A stretch of 64,000 nt of DNA from JBFMFR01 sp040752025 (GCA_040752025.1 JBFMFR010000035.1:10995-74994); one strand, 5' to 3'. Numbered from the stretch's first letter, positions 25,899-34,717 are shown. Numbers and translations: made by a program. Notes: a model not told the origin generated them from the sequence alone.

Positions 25899-27062
25899 AT
25901 GCCCAGCACAGTTTATTACGGTTCCCCGCGCCAGGCTCGCCTGGAAGCCAAAGAAACCCTGCCTGCCAAGCTCGATCTGATCCTGGAGCGCTTGAATCTG
26001 CGCGACCGGGTGAAAGATGAGCGAGTGTGCATCAAGCTGCATGTGGGCAATGGCATCGGTTATTCCACAATACATCCGATCTTCGTGCGCAAGGTGGTGC
26101 AGGCCATCCAAGATGGCGGTGGCAAGCCCTTCATCGTGGATGTGGATTGGGATGTAGAGGGGTGCGAGGCGCGCGGCTACACCATGGAGGTCCTGGGTTG
26201 CCCGGTGTACCCGGCGGCGGGCGTGGATGAGAAATACTTCTACGCACACGAACGAACCTTCAAGAACATCCAGCAATGGCTGGTGGCGGGTATGGTGCAA
26301 GACGCCAGTTTCCTGGTGAATTTCGCTCATATCAAGGGGCACCCTTCGTGCGGTTACGCCGGGGCGATCAAGAACATCGCCCTTGGGTGTGTGGCAGGGC
26401 CAACGCGCAGCGCCATGCACGATACAGTGCAGTTCGACTCTTACTGGTTCCCGGAGAACTGCCCGGATGAGGCGACTCGTCAAAAGATCAAGGATGCCTG
26501 TCCTTTCGAGGCCCTGGTGGACGACAAAGAACGCCCTGGCTACCTGCATCTGCATCCAGAGCCGTGCAACGCCTGTGGGCGCTGCCTGCAAGTGGCTCCA
26601 GTGGGGGCTTTGAAGATCGACGCGATCAATTTCAATGCGTTCATGGAAGCCTGCGCTATCAGCACGGCAGTAACGATGAGCACTTTCGAAGCGGGCAAGG
26701 CTGTGCACCTCGGGCTGGCAACGCACATGACGCCGGTGTGCGACTGCTTTGGCTTTACCAGCATGCCGATCCTGCCGGATGCAGGCATTTTTGGTTCAGA
26801 CGATATCGTGGCCCTGGATCAGGCTATCATCGATGCCACAGCGAAAACACCGCTGATCGAAGACAATATACCTACCTCGATGGAAGTACACACGCGCCGC
26901 GGCCACCCGCTGGCCTGGCTGCACGGCCCGCTCAAGGACCCTTACATGGTGACGGCCTTTGCGGAGCAATACGACCTGGGCAGCCGGGCCTATGACCTGG
27001 TGGATGTGTTCCCGTTGGAGAAGCTCGAGCGGGCAGGGATGGGATATATCCCGGCCAGCTAG
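25899..27062 (+). CDS. DUF362-domain iron-sulfur protein
   Basis: A 387-residue protein starting at ATG 25899 with an AAGGAG site. The DUF362 core is present (IKLHVGNGIGYSTIHPIFV, residue ~47 on; VNFAHIKGHPSCGYAGAIKNIALGC). One ferredoxin-like Cys cluster follows (PCNACGRCLQVAPVGAL) with the usual fourth Cys replaced by Ala or Pro-adjacent residues. Additional Cys residues occur at VCDCFG. DUF362 proteins are thought to be [4Fe-4S] redox proteins, but no general function is established. Pairing with a radical SAM enzyme suggests an electron donor or maturation partner. Confidence 0.82.
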   Translation: MPSTVYYGSPRQARLEAKETLPAKLDLILERLNLRDRVKDERVCIKLHVGNGIGYSTIHPIFVRKVVQAIQDGGGKPFIVDVDWDVEGCEARGYTMEVLGCPVYPAAGVDEKYFYAHERTFKNIQQWLVAGMVQDASFLVNFAHIKGHPSCGYAGAIKNIALGCVAGPTRSAMHDTVQFDSYWFPENCPDEATRQKIKDACPFEALVDDKERPGYLHLHPEPCNACGRCLQVAPVGALKIDAINFNAFMEACAISTAVTMSTFEAGKAVHLGLATHMTPVCDCFGFTSMPILPDAGIFGSDDIVALDQAIIDATAKTPLIEDNIPTSMEVHTRRGHPLAWLHGPLKDPYMVTAFAEQYDLGSRAYDLVDVFPLEKLERAGMGYIPAS

Positions 27063-27095
27063 TACATCTGACTAAGAATCCGGGAAGGTGATGAA

Positions 27096-28682
27096 GTGAA
27101 CAAGGCTTATCATCTCGGGCTCTGTGCGCTCTTGCTTTGTGGCATGGTGCTTTTGTTTGCTTGCAACTCGATCCCTACGAATTCGCCGGTGACAAAAACC
27201 GCTGTAAGCGTCACGCTTACAGCCTCCAACACGCCATCGCCAAGTGTAACGAAAGTAGTTCCCACGATTACGCCATCGCCCAGTGCTCAGGCGCTGCCGT
27301 CTGAGACGGTTACTCCGATACTGACCACGATCGTTCCATCGCAAACGATTGCAGCGCCCCCGACCTTGATCCCGCAAGGGCCTTATCTATTGTACAGCCG
27401 CTATGATCGGGATGGGCCGTTCGTGGTAACCAATGCAGGAGGAATGGGACGGCAGGAATTTCGGCTCCCCGAGGGTGCTCATGAGTCGTACTGTTTGCGC
27501 TGTATGGTATCGCCGGATGGCCATTGGCTGGCTTTCTACAGCGGTTCGATGGAAGCGCCATACGATCTGACATTGAACGTGATGTCGATCCCGGATGGGA
27601 TCGTGTGGCCAGTTACGCGGCTGTTTTCCAGCGATTATCCAGAGGTATTGTCTGTGGTTGTGGAGTGGTTGTCACCTCAACTGGAGTACCCTCTGGATTT
27701 GGAATCTTTGCAGCTCTATTTCCCTGACGCTATGATGCGCGCTTTGGCGTGGTCGCCCGATGGGAGTTCCCTGGCTTTCGCCGGGCAAATGGATGGGCCA
27801 TCGTCAGATCTTTACATCTACGAGGTAGAGACAGGCCAGATTCGCAGGCTGACAGATGATCTGCAAATCCTATACGGGATAAGCTGGTCTCCAGATGGCA
27901 AATGGCTGATGATCGTAAATATGTTGCCGGATAATTACACGGTTAAAACGCTGCATCGCATCCGCGCAAATGGAAACCTGGTCAGTAACCCGGCGGCTCT
28001 TGAAAAGGGGGCTTTCTGGGCAGGTGTGGAGTGGATCGCTCCCAATTTGTACCTGGTTTCGGGCGCTCCGGACGGGGGCGAGCTCTTTGGACTGCGCTCC
28101 TGGAACGTTGAAACTGGTCAGAGAAAGGATATCTGGACATCGACATACTTTGGTTTTGCTATCGATCCAGAAAGGCAATTAATTGCTATCAGTGGAGAGC
28201 CGAGAGACGATATCGAGTGGGATTCTCAGGAATATGCCTTTTATTTCGCCACCTACGATGGGCGTAAACAGAAAATCTCGGATGATATTTTCTGGGAGAT
28301 TGTCTTTCGGGGCGGCCTGGCCTCTAATTTCATTGGGCTGGATGGCAAGTACATTGTAACCATCGCGCTGGACGGTACATTGGCCAATATGGGGATTGGC
28401 CCGAATAAACAGATTAGCGTTTCGCCTAATCGCCAGTGGTTTCTTCTGTATGGTGGTGAAGCACGTCTGTATTCGGCTACCGACCAGCCTGTGCGGACTT
28501 TTGGCGACCTGAAAATTTCGGGAGCATTGTGGTGGCGCGATTCTTCGGGGCTGGTTGTGACCACCGGACGCGAACTTTATACGATAACAGTCCCGGATGG
28601 GGTACCGGTGCTGATCGATAGCTGCCAGTCGCTTGAGAAATATTGTGGTTTTGAGGCGGAAAACATGCTCTGGATACCTTGA
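27096..28682 (+). CDS. TolB/PD40-like propeller lipoprotein
   Basis: A 528-residue lipoprotein starting at GTG 27096 (GGAAGGTGATGAA upstream). The lipobox is LLFAC, and the Thr/Pro/Ser linker runs to about residue 95. The remainder has repeated blades with PDG motifs (VSPDGHWLAFYSG, WSPDGSSLAFAG, WSPDGKWLMIV, FGFAIDPERQLIAISG), as in TolB/PD40 beta-propellers. It probably binds surface ligands or proteins. No protease or enzyme motif is seen. Confidence 0.75.
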   Translation: MNKAYHLGLCALLLCGMVLLFACNSIPTNSPVTKTAVSVTLTASNTPSPSVTKVVPTITPSPSAQALPSETVTPILTTIVPSQTIAAPPTLIPQGPYLLYSRYDRDGPFVVTNAGGMGRQEFRLPEGAHESYCLRCMVSPDGHWLAFYSGSMEAPYDLTLNVMSIPDGIVWPVTRLFSSDYPEVLSVVVEWLSPQLEYPLDLESLQLYFPDAMMRALAWSPDGSSLAFAGQMDGPSSDLYIYEVETGQIRRLTDDLQILYGISWSPDGKWLMIVNMLPDNYTVKTLHRIRANGNLVSNPAALEKGAFWAGVEWIAPNLYLVSGAPDGGELFGLRSWNVETGQRKDIWTSTYFGFAIDPERQLIAISGEPRDDIEWDSQEYAFYFATYDGRKQKISDDIFWEIVFRGGLASNFIGLDGKYIVTIALDGTLANMGIGPNKQISVSPNRQWFLLYGGEARLYSATDQPVRTFGDLKISGALWWRDSSGLVVTTGRELYTITVPDGVPVLIDSCQSLEKYCGFEAENMLWIP

Positions 28683-28715
28683 ATGAGAAAGCCATTATTT
28701 GGGAGGAAGAAACGC

Positions 28716-29246
28716 ATGTTCAGAAAATATGTTATCAACCTTTGCCTGGCGCTCACTCTGGCGGCTTGTGGCAGGATAGCGCCAACGCCTGCCTTAACGC
28801 CAACTTCGACGCCGACTGCTTCACCCAGCCCGACGGCAACGCCCAGCTCCACGCCGACTTCCAGCCCTACGGTTACGCTAACATTGACAGCCACGCCGAC
28901 GACGAAGCCCAGTGACACACCTGTTCCTTCTGCAACATATTCGCCAACGCCGATACCTTTCGAAGGGGGAACGCCGGTGCACTCCTGGAATGGCATCCCG
29001 GTCATGCCGCAGGCCATCTCTGGCAAAGCGGATGGCGAATCGTATACCTACACTGTGGCGGCTACGGTCAAGCAGGTGCAGGCGTATTACGATCAAGAAA
29101 TGCCGAAAGTGGGCTGGCAGCCCTTTGCGACGGGCACAGGGGACAATGGCAACCTGTTCTTGATGTACATGAAAGGTAGCAGGGTAGCTGCGATTAGTGT
29201 GGTAGCACAGGGTAATTCCACTCTGGTGCTGATCGTTTTGACGTAA
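28716..29246 (+). CDS. Small Thr/Pro-rich lipoprotein
   Basis: A 176-residue lipoprotein from ATG 28716, which has GGGAGGAAG upstream; a codon at 28683 is less likely. Lipobox LTLAAC is followed by about 65 residues of Thr/Pro/Ser. A C-terminal ~95-residue globular domain contains AATVKQVQAYYDQEMPKVGW and ends in STLVLIVLT. This C-terminal domain recurs in Chloroflexota lipoproteins; its function is unknown to me. Confidence 0.7.
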   Translation: MFRKYVINLCLALTLAACGRIAPTPALTPTSTPTASPSPTATPSSTPTSSPTVTLTLTATPTTKPSDTPVPSATYSPTPIPFEGGTPVHSWNGIPVMPQAISGKADGESYTYTVAATVKQVQAYYDQEMPKVGWQPFATGTGDNGNLFLMYMKGSRVAAISVVAQGNSTLVLIVLT

Positions 29247-29324
29247 GCGATGAAGAGAAATGTCTCAGGATAGGCTGAGCGCCGTTCTTCGATCAATCCA
29301 GGATCCACAGGCCTCAGTGATGGG

Positions 29325-29330
29325 TATAAT
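29325..29330 (+). promoter_or_regulatory. TATAAT box close to a start codon
   Basis: A consensus TATAAT ends 6 nt before ATG 29337. No Shine-Dalgarno site fits, so the message would be leaderless or nearly so. No clear -35 box was found. Confidence 0.45.
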
Positions 29331-29336
29331 AGAAGT

Positions 29337-29543
29337 ATGCAAAAGGAAATTTGGGAACGCAAAGGTAAACTAGCTGAACTTGACAGATCCTTCGACCTGA
29401 AATTCTGGCAAGCCCAATCCTCAGGCGAGCGCTTCCAGGCAGCCTGGGAGCTTATTCAACACGCCTGGAAGGTAAAGGGATACGATGTTCGTCAACTCAG
29501 ACTTCAGCGATCTGTTGAATCTTTTCAACGCCAACAACGTTAA
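29337..29543 (+). CDS. Small partner protein of the nucleotidyltransferase
   Basis: A 68-residue, highly charged protein with the pattern RFQAAWELIQHAWKVKGYDVRQLRLQRSVESFQRRQ-like near the C-terminus. Similar short proteins, from memory, precede nucleotidyltransferase-like genes in cyanobacteria and Chloroflexota. It overlaps the next gene by 59 bp in another frame, an arrangement typical of toxin-antitoxin or two-component modules. No known domain is recognisable. Confidence 0.6.
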   Translation: MQKEIWERKGKLAELDRSFDLKFWQAQSSGERFQAAWELIQHAWKVKGYDVRQLRLQRSVESFQRQQR

Positions 29544-29946
29544 GTACCTGATCATTGGTGGGTATGCAGTAATTCAATACGCTGAACCGCGCTACACCAA
29601 AGATCTGGATTTGTGGATCGGTGCGGATAAAAACAACGCAGCCGCGGTTTACAAAGCGCTGAAGGAATTTGGCGCCCCATTGACTGGACTGGCCGAGGCA
29701 GATTTCGCCGAAGAAGGTTATTTTTACCAGATGGGCCGGCCGCCCATGAGGGTGGATATTCTGATGGGTATTCTCGGGTTGGAATTTGAAAAAGCCTGGC
29801 AGCATCGTGTGGAAGTGGATTTTGATGGTCTTGTTGTGAAGTTCATCTCACGGGAAGACTTGATCGAAGCCAAAAAAGCCTCGGGCCGGCCACAAGACCT
29901 GATTGATGTTGATTTACTCTCTCAGGAACCCGATACAGAGGAATAG
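29485..29946 (+). CDS. Nucleotidyltransferase-fold protein (DUF6036/AbiEii-like)
   Basis: A 153-residue protein with a minimal nucleotidyltransferase core. VKYLIIGGYAVIQYAEPRYTKDLDLWI gives the GG helix and the DxD-like KDLDLW metal site at residues ~38-43. RVDILMGI gives the third acidic strand, and ISREDLIEAKKASGRPQDLIDVD is the family C-terminal helix. This family includes AbiEii/MNT-like toxins or antitoxins that add nucleotides to RNA or proteins. With the small upstream protein it may form a toxin-antitoxin or phage-defence module. Its exact target is unknown. Confidence 0.75.
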   Translation: MFVNSDFSDLLNLFNANNVKYLIIGGYAVIQYAEPRYTKDLDLWIGADKNNAAAVYKALKEFGAPLTGLAEADFAEEGYFYQMGRPPMRVDILMGILGLEFEKAWQHRVEVDFDGLVVKFISREDLIEAKKASGRPQDLIDVDLLSQEPDTEE

Positions 29947-29951
29947 ATAGC

Positions 29952-30476
29952 ATGAACGTCTCCCTAAACGTTAACGACGCCATTCGCCTCAAGCGCGCCG
30001 TGCGCGAATTCGCCGACCGGCCGCTTCCCAGGGAAACTGCCCTGGCAATCCTCAATGCCGGCCGCCGCGCCCAGAGTTCCAAGAATACACAGCCCTGGGA
30101 TTTCATCGCCATCACGGATAAGGCCGTGCTCAAGGCGTTTTCCGAGTGCGGGACGTGGGCCGGGCACCTGGCAGGGGCGGCATTGGGCGTTGCCATCGTC
30201 CACGCTGATCCCGGTGAGAAATTTCAGATGATGTTCGACGTTGGTCAGGCGGCGGCCTATATGCAACTGGCGGCCTGGGAGTTGGGGGTGGGCTCGTGCC
30301 TGGCTTCGATCTACGATTTGGAAAAGGCGCGCCAGGTATTGGGCTTACCGGAAGACCGGCACCTGCGCATTGCGCTGTCATTCGGCTACCCGCTGGATGC
30401 ACAGGTGCTGAGCGCGCCGCCGCGCAAGGGCGGGCGCAAGGCGCTGGATGAGATGGTGCACTGGGGGCACTGGTGA
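29952..30476 (+). CDS. Nitroreductase-family flavoprotein
   Basis: A 174-residue nitroreductase. FMN-binding features include AIRLKRAVREFADRPL at the N-terminus, AGRRAQSSKNTQPWDFIAI, and VGQAAAYMQLAAWELGVGSCLASIYD. The last matches the conserved 'A..NL.LaA...GLGs' helix. It is short but complete for the NfnB/BluB-like compact branch. Substrate unknown (quinones, nitro or ene compounds). It starts 5 bp after the nucleotidyltransferase gene stop. Confidence 0.85.
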   Translation: MNVSLNVNDAIRLKRAVREFADRPLPRETALAILNAGRRAQSSKNTQPWDFIAITDKAVLKAFSECGTWAGHLAGAALGVAIVHADPGEKFQMMFDVGQAAAYMQLAAWELGVGSCLASIYDLEKARQVLGLPEDRHLRIALSFGYPLDAQVLSAPPRKGGRKALDEMVHWGHW

Positions 30477-30482
30477 GGGGGC

Positions 30483-31397
30483 GTGAAATTATTCTATTCT
30501 GAGCGGCGGCCTCTGCCGCTGCCGGAGGGTCACTCATTCCCGGCGCCTAAGTACACGCTGCTGCTGGAGCGCTTGCAGGCAGCAGGACTGGCCCCAGATG
30601 GGGCGCTGTGCCAGGCGCAGCCAGCCAGCCGGGAAGATTTGCTACGGGTACATACCGCCGATTACATCGGGCGCATGCTGGGTGGGGAGATGACTGATAA
30701 GGAGATGCGACGTATCGGCTTCCCCTGGTCGCCGGCGCTGGTGGAGCGGGTGCTGCGCTCGGTAGGGGCCACGCTGGGAGCGTGCCAGGCCGCTTTGGTG
30801 GAAGGTGTAGCAGCTAACCTGGGCGGTGGTACGCATCACGCTTACCCTGACCACGGCGAGGGGTACTGCGTGTTCAACGATGTGGCGGTGGCGGCGCGGG
30901 CCATGCAGGCCCAGGGCCACGCCAGGCGGGTGGTGGTGCTGGACTGCGATGTGCACCAGGGCAACGGCACGGCAGCCATCTTCGCCGGGGATGCGAGTGT
31001 GTTCACCTTTTCGGTGCACGGTGAGAAAAATTTCCCGTTTCACAAGGAGCGCAGCAGTCTGGATATCGCCTTGCCGGATGGCAGTGGGGATGAAGCCTAC
31101 CTGGCAGCGGTGGAACAGGGGACGCGCCTGGCGCTTGAGCAGGCGAACGCTGATCTGGCGGTCTACATTGCCGGGGCAGACCCGTACGAGGGCGACCGGT
31201 TGGGGCGGATGGCGGTCAGCAAGGCGGGATTAGGTCAGCGCGACCGGCTGGCGTTGGGGATGTGCCGGGCAGCCGGTTTGCCGACCACCATCGTGATGGG
31301 TGGAGGCTATGCCCGCCGGATCGAAGACATGATCGACATCCAGGTAGAGACTATTCGTATAGCCATAGAGCTGTGGAGAGGAGGATGTTTGCTTTGA
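30483..31397 (+). CDS. Histone deacetylase-family protein (acetylpolyamine-type)
   Basis: A 304-residue HDAC/AcuC-family zinc deacetylase starting at GTG 30483. Catalytic features are intact: tandem His in GGGTHHAYPDHGEGYCVFND, the zinc Asp/His in VVLDCDVHQGNGT, a second zinc Asp in YIAGADPYEGD, and GGGYA for the catalytic Tyr. In bacteria such enzymes deacetylate acetylpolyamines or acetyl-lysine proteins. It is 6 bp from the nitroreductase and probably co-transcribed. Confidence 0.9.
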   Translation: MKLFYSERRPLPLPEGHSFPAPKYTLLLERLQAAGLAPDGALCQAQPASREDLLRVHTADYIGRMLGGEMTDKEMRRIGFPWSPALVERVLRSVGATLGACQAALVEGVAANLGGGTHHAYPDHGEGYCVFNDVAVAARAMQAQGHARRVVVLDCDVHQGNGTAAIFAGDASVFTFSVHGEKNFPFHKERSSLDIALPDGSGDEAYLAAVEQGTRLALEQANADLAVYIAGADPYEGDRLGRMAVSKAGLGQRDRLALGMCRAAGLPTTIVMGGGYARRIEDMIDIQVETIRIAIELWRGGCLL

Positions 31398-31492
31398 AAG
31401 CGCTGCGCGTCGTGGTTATCACCTTGATCGTGCTCCTGGCAGCCAGCGGGGCGCAACTTTTTGGGGCGCTTCTCGTAAATAATATTGAATAA
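31385..31492 (+). CDS. 35-residue single-span membrane peptide
   Basis: This short frame starts at ATG 31385, inside the end of the deacetylase gene, directly after GGAGAGGAGG. It encodes a basic N-terminus and one hydrophobic segment at about residues 9-31. The strong ribosome-binding site and hydrophobicity suggest it is real; function is unknown. Confidence 0.45.
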   Translation: MFALKALRVVVITLIVLLAASGAQLFGALLVNNIE

Positions 31493-31573
31493 GGCACAGC
31501 ATTCTTTTATCGAGTGTTGTGACTGGCAAAGTACAGCCAACACAACGAAAAACCGTTTTACGAGGAGGTACGT

Positions 31574-31768
31574 ATGTCTACATCACGAGGTCCTTTACGC
31601 CGTTCGAAGCGCAATCGTATCATCGCCGGGGTATGCGGCGGGCTGGCGGAGTTCTTCGGGATCAGCTCGTTCTGGTTCCGCCTGGCGTTCCTGATCGCTT
31701 TGATCCCTGGCGGTGTGCCAGGGCTGCTGGTGTATTTCCTGTGCTGGATCATCGTCCCGAACGAGTAA
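31574..31768 (+). CDS. PspC-domain protein
   Basis: A 64-residue PspC domain and nothing else. The basic start RRSKRNRIIAGVCGGLAEFFGIS and the following two hydrophobic segments (FWFRLAFLIALIPGG, LLVYFLCWIIVPNE) match the family end to end. PspC proteins act in envelope stress or interact with membrane partners. ACGAGGAGG precedes the ATG. No phage-shock partner gene is present nearby. Confidence 0.85.
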   Translation: MSTSRGPLRRSKRNRIIAGVCGGLAEFFGISSFWFRLAFLIALIPGGVPGLLVYFLCWIIVPNE

Positions 31769-31860
31769 GGGCTGTTTCCGGCGATTGAAAGCACGGCAAC
31801 CAGAGGTGAGAGTGGGGCTTGTGCACACAAAACCTACCTGCCCGGGTTGCGGTGAGAAAG

Positions 31861-31891
31861 GAACCCCGGAGCTAACCCAACTCCGGGGTTC
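31861..31891. terminator. Hairpin between convergent genes
   Basis: GAACCCCGGAG (31861-31871) pairs with CTCCGGGGTTC (31881-31891) across a 9-nt loop. It lies between the PspC gene and the convergent protease gene and probably terminates one or both, although T-tracts are weak. Confidence 0.5.
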
Positions 31892-31901
31892 TCGATTCGG
31901 A

Positions 31902-33104
31902 TCAGGGGTTGGGTGCTGGGGGTGGGGCCGGCTCGGAGACCGGAGAGAACTGGCGGGCCAGGGCGATGCGTTTGTTCAGGGCGGGGTGTGAGTGTAACAG
32001 GAATTCAACCCAGGGTTCGGGATCGGCTTCGGCCAGGTTCTGGTTGGCCAGGCGGGTCATGGCGGAGGCGAAGGCCGAGCCGTTGCCGGTGGCGTGCAAG
32101 GCGTATTCGTCCGCCAGACGCTCGCGCCAGCGTGAGTAAGCGTTGCCCAGGGGCAAGGTGACCAGGCTATACAGGCCGATAACCAGCACGAACAGGGGCA
32201 GGGCGGCGAAGTCGGCCGGGCCGGCGAAGCCCAGGGCGGCGGTACCAACTTTCAGGCCCACTGATGCCAGGTACAGGCCCAGCAGGGTGAGCAGACTCTG
32301 CACGGCGATGCCCAGGGGAATATCCTTGTGCAGGTGGTGTGCCAGCTCGTGGGCTAAAACAGTTTCGATCTCGTCAGGGGAGAATTCGCGCAGCAGGGTG
32401 TCGCCCAGCAGGATGCGACGGGTGTTGCCCAAACCGGTGAGGGCGGCGTTGGCGGCTTTGGTGCGGCGGCTCATATCGAACTGGTAGACGCCGCGCAGGC
32501 TCACACCGGCCTGTTCGGCCAGGCGCAGCAGGCGCGCTTCCAGATCGGCGTAGGCCTCGCCCAGAGGGGTAAATTTATAGAATAAGGGCATGAGCAGCAA
32601 AGGAGCCAGGTTGGCGAGCAGCACGTTGAAGAGCAGCAAGAAGGCTGCTGCCCACAGCCACCAGGTCTGCGGGGCGGCGCGCAGCACGGCATAGATGACT
32701 TCGAGCACCAGCAGACCCAACAGCCCGCCGATCAGGCCACTTTTAAGCAGGTCGCCCAGCCAACCAGATAGGCTCTGGGTAGACAGACCAAAGCGCTTGG
32801 GCAGAACATAGCTGCTGTAGAAATTGAGCGGCAGATCCAGCAGGAACAGCAACCCGAAGAATACAGCGGCAAAGCCAGCCACCTGCAGCCAGGGATGATC
32901 CAGGTAAGGATAGGGAGCGGAGAGCGCTTGCAAGGCGGCTTTGAGGCGCTGTGACCAGCCGCCGGCCAGCCAGGTGAGCAGGTAAGCGCTGCCCAGGGCC
33001 AGGTCTAAAAGCATCAGGCGGCGCTCCAGGCGGGCGTAGTGCCGGGCCTGCTCCTGGCGAGCGGGGTCGAGTTCGGATTCGGAGGGCGGGAGGAATGTGG
33101 ACAT
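31902..33104 (-). CDS. M48-family (Ste24/CAAX-type) membrane protease
   Basis: This protein has about 400 residues from ATG 33104 (a longer start at 33164 is possible). It has several N-terminal transmembrane helices and the zinc motif TVLAHELAHHLH (HEXXH), followed by the third ligand region RWRERLADEYAL (Glu). The N-terminal half matches the CAAX-prenyl-protease-type M48 layout (peptidase_M48_N then M48). Bacterial members take part in membrane protein quality control. It converges with the PspC gene. Confidence 0.88.
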   Translation of the reverse strand: MSTFLPPSESELDPARQEQARHYARLERRLMLLDLALGSAYLLTWLAGGWSQRLKAALQALSAPYPYLDHPWLQVAGFAAVFFGLLFLLDLPLNFYSSYVLPKRFGLSTQSLSGWLGDLLKSGLIGGLLGLLVLEVIYAVLRAAPQTWWLWAAAFLLLFNVLLANLAPLLLMPLFYKFTPLGEAYADLEARLLRLAEQAGVSLRGVYQFDMSRRTKAANAALTGLGNTRRILLGDTLLREFSPDEIETVLAHELAHHLHKDIPLGIAVQSLLTLLGLYLASVGLKVGTAALGFAGPADFAALPLFVLVIGLYSLVTLPLGNAYSRWRERLADEYALHATGNGSAFASAMTRLANQNLAEADPEPWVEFLLHSHPALNKRIALARQFSPVSEPAPPPAPNP

Positions 33105-33187
33105 GCGCGAAATGATACCATAGGGGGTGCGCCAGCAGTGGAATTGTGAGGCTGATCTTGACAAACGAGCGAAGCGGCAATCTGAGT

Positions 33188-33193
33188 TATAAT
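33188..33193 (+). promoter_or_regulatory. TATAAT box upstream of the ATPase pair
   Basis: A consensus -10 box lies 21 nt before ATG 33215. A TTGACA occurs at 33158-33163 but the 24-bp spacing is too long for a standard promoter. The predicted leader is about 14 nt. Confidence 0.4.
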
Positions 33194-33214
33194 CGATGAT
33201 GAGGAAACCGCGAT

Positions 33215-34717
33215 ATGGAACATAAATGGCCGCGCTTTTTGGTTCACTTCAACGATGAATTAGGCTACACGGTGCGGGAAGGCCGGGAGACGCTGGGGTA
33301 TGAGCTGTACACTATCGACCTTTCGGCGTGGAAGCTGCGCCTGTCCAACCGCACACCAGCGATCTGGGTCAAGTACTCGGACCTGGATGGCGTTTCGCCG
33401 CGCGATTTGATGCAGAGCCTGGGGGATGTGGTGCGCGAGCGCAACCTGGGGCGGCAGATCGTGCTGGTGTTGGTGGATGGCAACGGACAGCCCCTGTTCC
33501 GCCACAAATCGCTGCCGACGCACAACCTGGTGTTGATCGGAGCGGAGGAGCAGAAGCAGGTGCTGCGCTCGCGGCGGCCCAGCGGCGAGCTGCTGGATAT
33601 GATTGCGGCGCAACTGCCCATCTCGACGCTCTCGCCGTACGAGACGCGCTCACCGGTTACAGGCAGCCGTTTCTTCGGGCGCGAGTATGAAGTCTCACGC
33701 ATCCTGTCCAGCCCGGACAGCAACCATGCCATCCTGGGCATCCGGCGTATCGGCAAGACCTCCCTGCTGCGCGAGATCGAGCGCCTGCTGAAGGAAGGCG
33801 GCGACCCGGCGCACGTGGTTTACCTGGAGTGCTCGGATTTGCTGAGCACGGATGACTACATTCGAGAAGTAGTGCGCAAACTCAACCCGCGCGAACTGCC
33901 ACGCCTGCACTTGCAGAAATACGTCTTTTTCTTCCCGGATTTCCTGGAGCGCATGAGCCGGGCGTTCAAATCCAAGCTGGTGTTCCTGCTGGACGAGGTG
34001 GACAACCTGGTGATCATGCAGCGCGGCGATTGGGAGCTGTTCCGCATGTTGCGCGCCTCTGCCAACAAGGGCGCCTGCCAGTACATCCTGGCCGGCTTCC
34101 GCGAAGCGATGAAAGAACAGTACATGCTCGATTCGCCCTTCTACAACTTCGCCCAGGAAATCCGCTTGAGCGAATTTTCTTTGAAGCAGGCTCACGAGTT
34201 GATCGTTACGCCCATGGAGAACCTGCGCGTGCGCATCCGCAGCAAGGACGAAGTCGTCAAGCGCATTTTCGAAGAGACCGCCGGACACCCCAACCTGATC
34301 CAATACTACTGCATGATCCTGCTGCGCAGCCTGGACCAGAGCGGCCTGCGCGAGATCGACCCCAACCGCTTGCTGGACGTGTACAACGACGACGGCTTCA
34401 CCAGCCATTTGCTGGCCTCGTTCATGCAGAACACCGAGAACCGCGAGAAAGCCCTGGTGTACGCCCTGCTGCGCACCGAAGGCGAGGCCTACCAGCGCGG
34501 CTTTTCGCACGAGTTCATCAACGAAGCGCTGTGCAAGGGCGGCGTGATGCTGCCGCAGGATGATATCGACGAGGCCTGCCACGTGCTGACCCTGGCGGGG
34601 GTGGTGCATCGCAAGGGCAAGGAGTTCTACTTCCGCTCGCCGGTGTTCACCAAGGTCTTGCAGCAGACCTACGACCTGGATTACCTCTTCCGCAAGGTCA
34701 AGGAGGAAGGGGTATGA
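33215..34717 (+). CDS. AAA-type ATPase with unknown N-terminal domain
   Basis: This protein has 500 residues. Residues 1-~140 form a compact alpha/beta region I do not recognise. An ATPase_2/AAA_16-like domain follows: FFGREYE box at ~153, Walker A GIRRIGKTS (G175-S183), Walker B VFLLDEVD with D260/E261, a sensor-like ILAGFREAM at ~291, then a winged-helix-like region (~400-500) ending RSPVFTKVLQQTYDLDYLFRKV. No nuclease, protease or DNA-binding partner is fused. It overlaps the next gene by ATGA, so the two ATPases are made together and probably act in one complex. Confidence 0.75.
   Translation: MEHKWPRFLVHFNDELGYTVREGRETLGYELYTIDLSAWKLRLSNRTPAIWVKYSDLDGVSPRDLMQSLGDVVRERNLGRQIVLVLVDGNGQPLFRHKSLPTHNLVLIGAEEQKQVLRSRRPSGELLDMIAAQLPISTLSPYETRSPVTGSRFFGREYEVSRILSSPDSNHAILGIRRIGKTSLLREIERLLKEGGDPAHVVYLECSDLLSTDDYIREVVRKLNPRELPRLHLQKYVFFFPDFLERMSRAFKSKLVFLLDEVDNLVIMQRGDWELFRMLRASANKGACQYILAGFREAMKEQYMLDSPFYNFAQEIRLSEFSLKQAHELIVTPMENLRVRIRSKDEVVKRIFEETAGHPNLIQYYCMILLRSLDQSGLREIDPNRLLDVYNDDGFTSHLLASFMQNTENREKALVYALLRTEGEAYQRGFSHEFINEALCKGGVMLPQDDIDEACHVLTLAGVVHRKGKEFYFRSPVFTKVLQQTYDLDYLFRKVKEEGV

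Noticed and set aside
33158..33193. TTGACA-TATAAT promoter before the ATPase pair
   Set aside because: The spacing is 24 bp, too long for sigma-70, so only the -10 box is reported.
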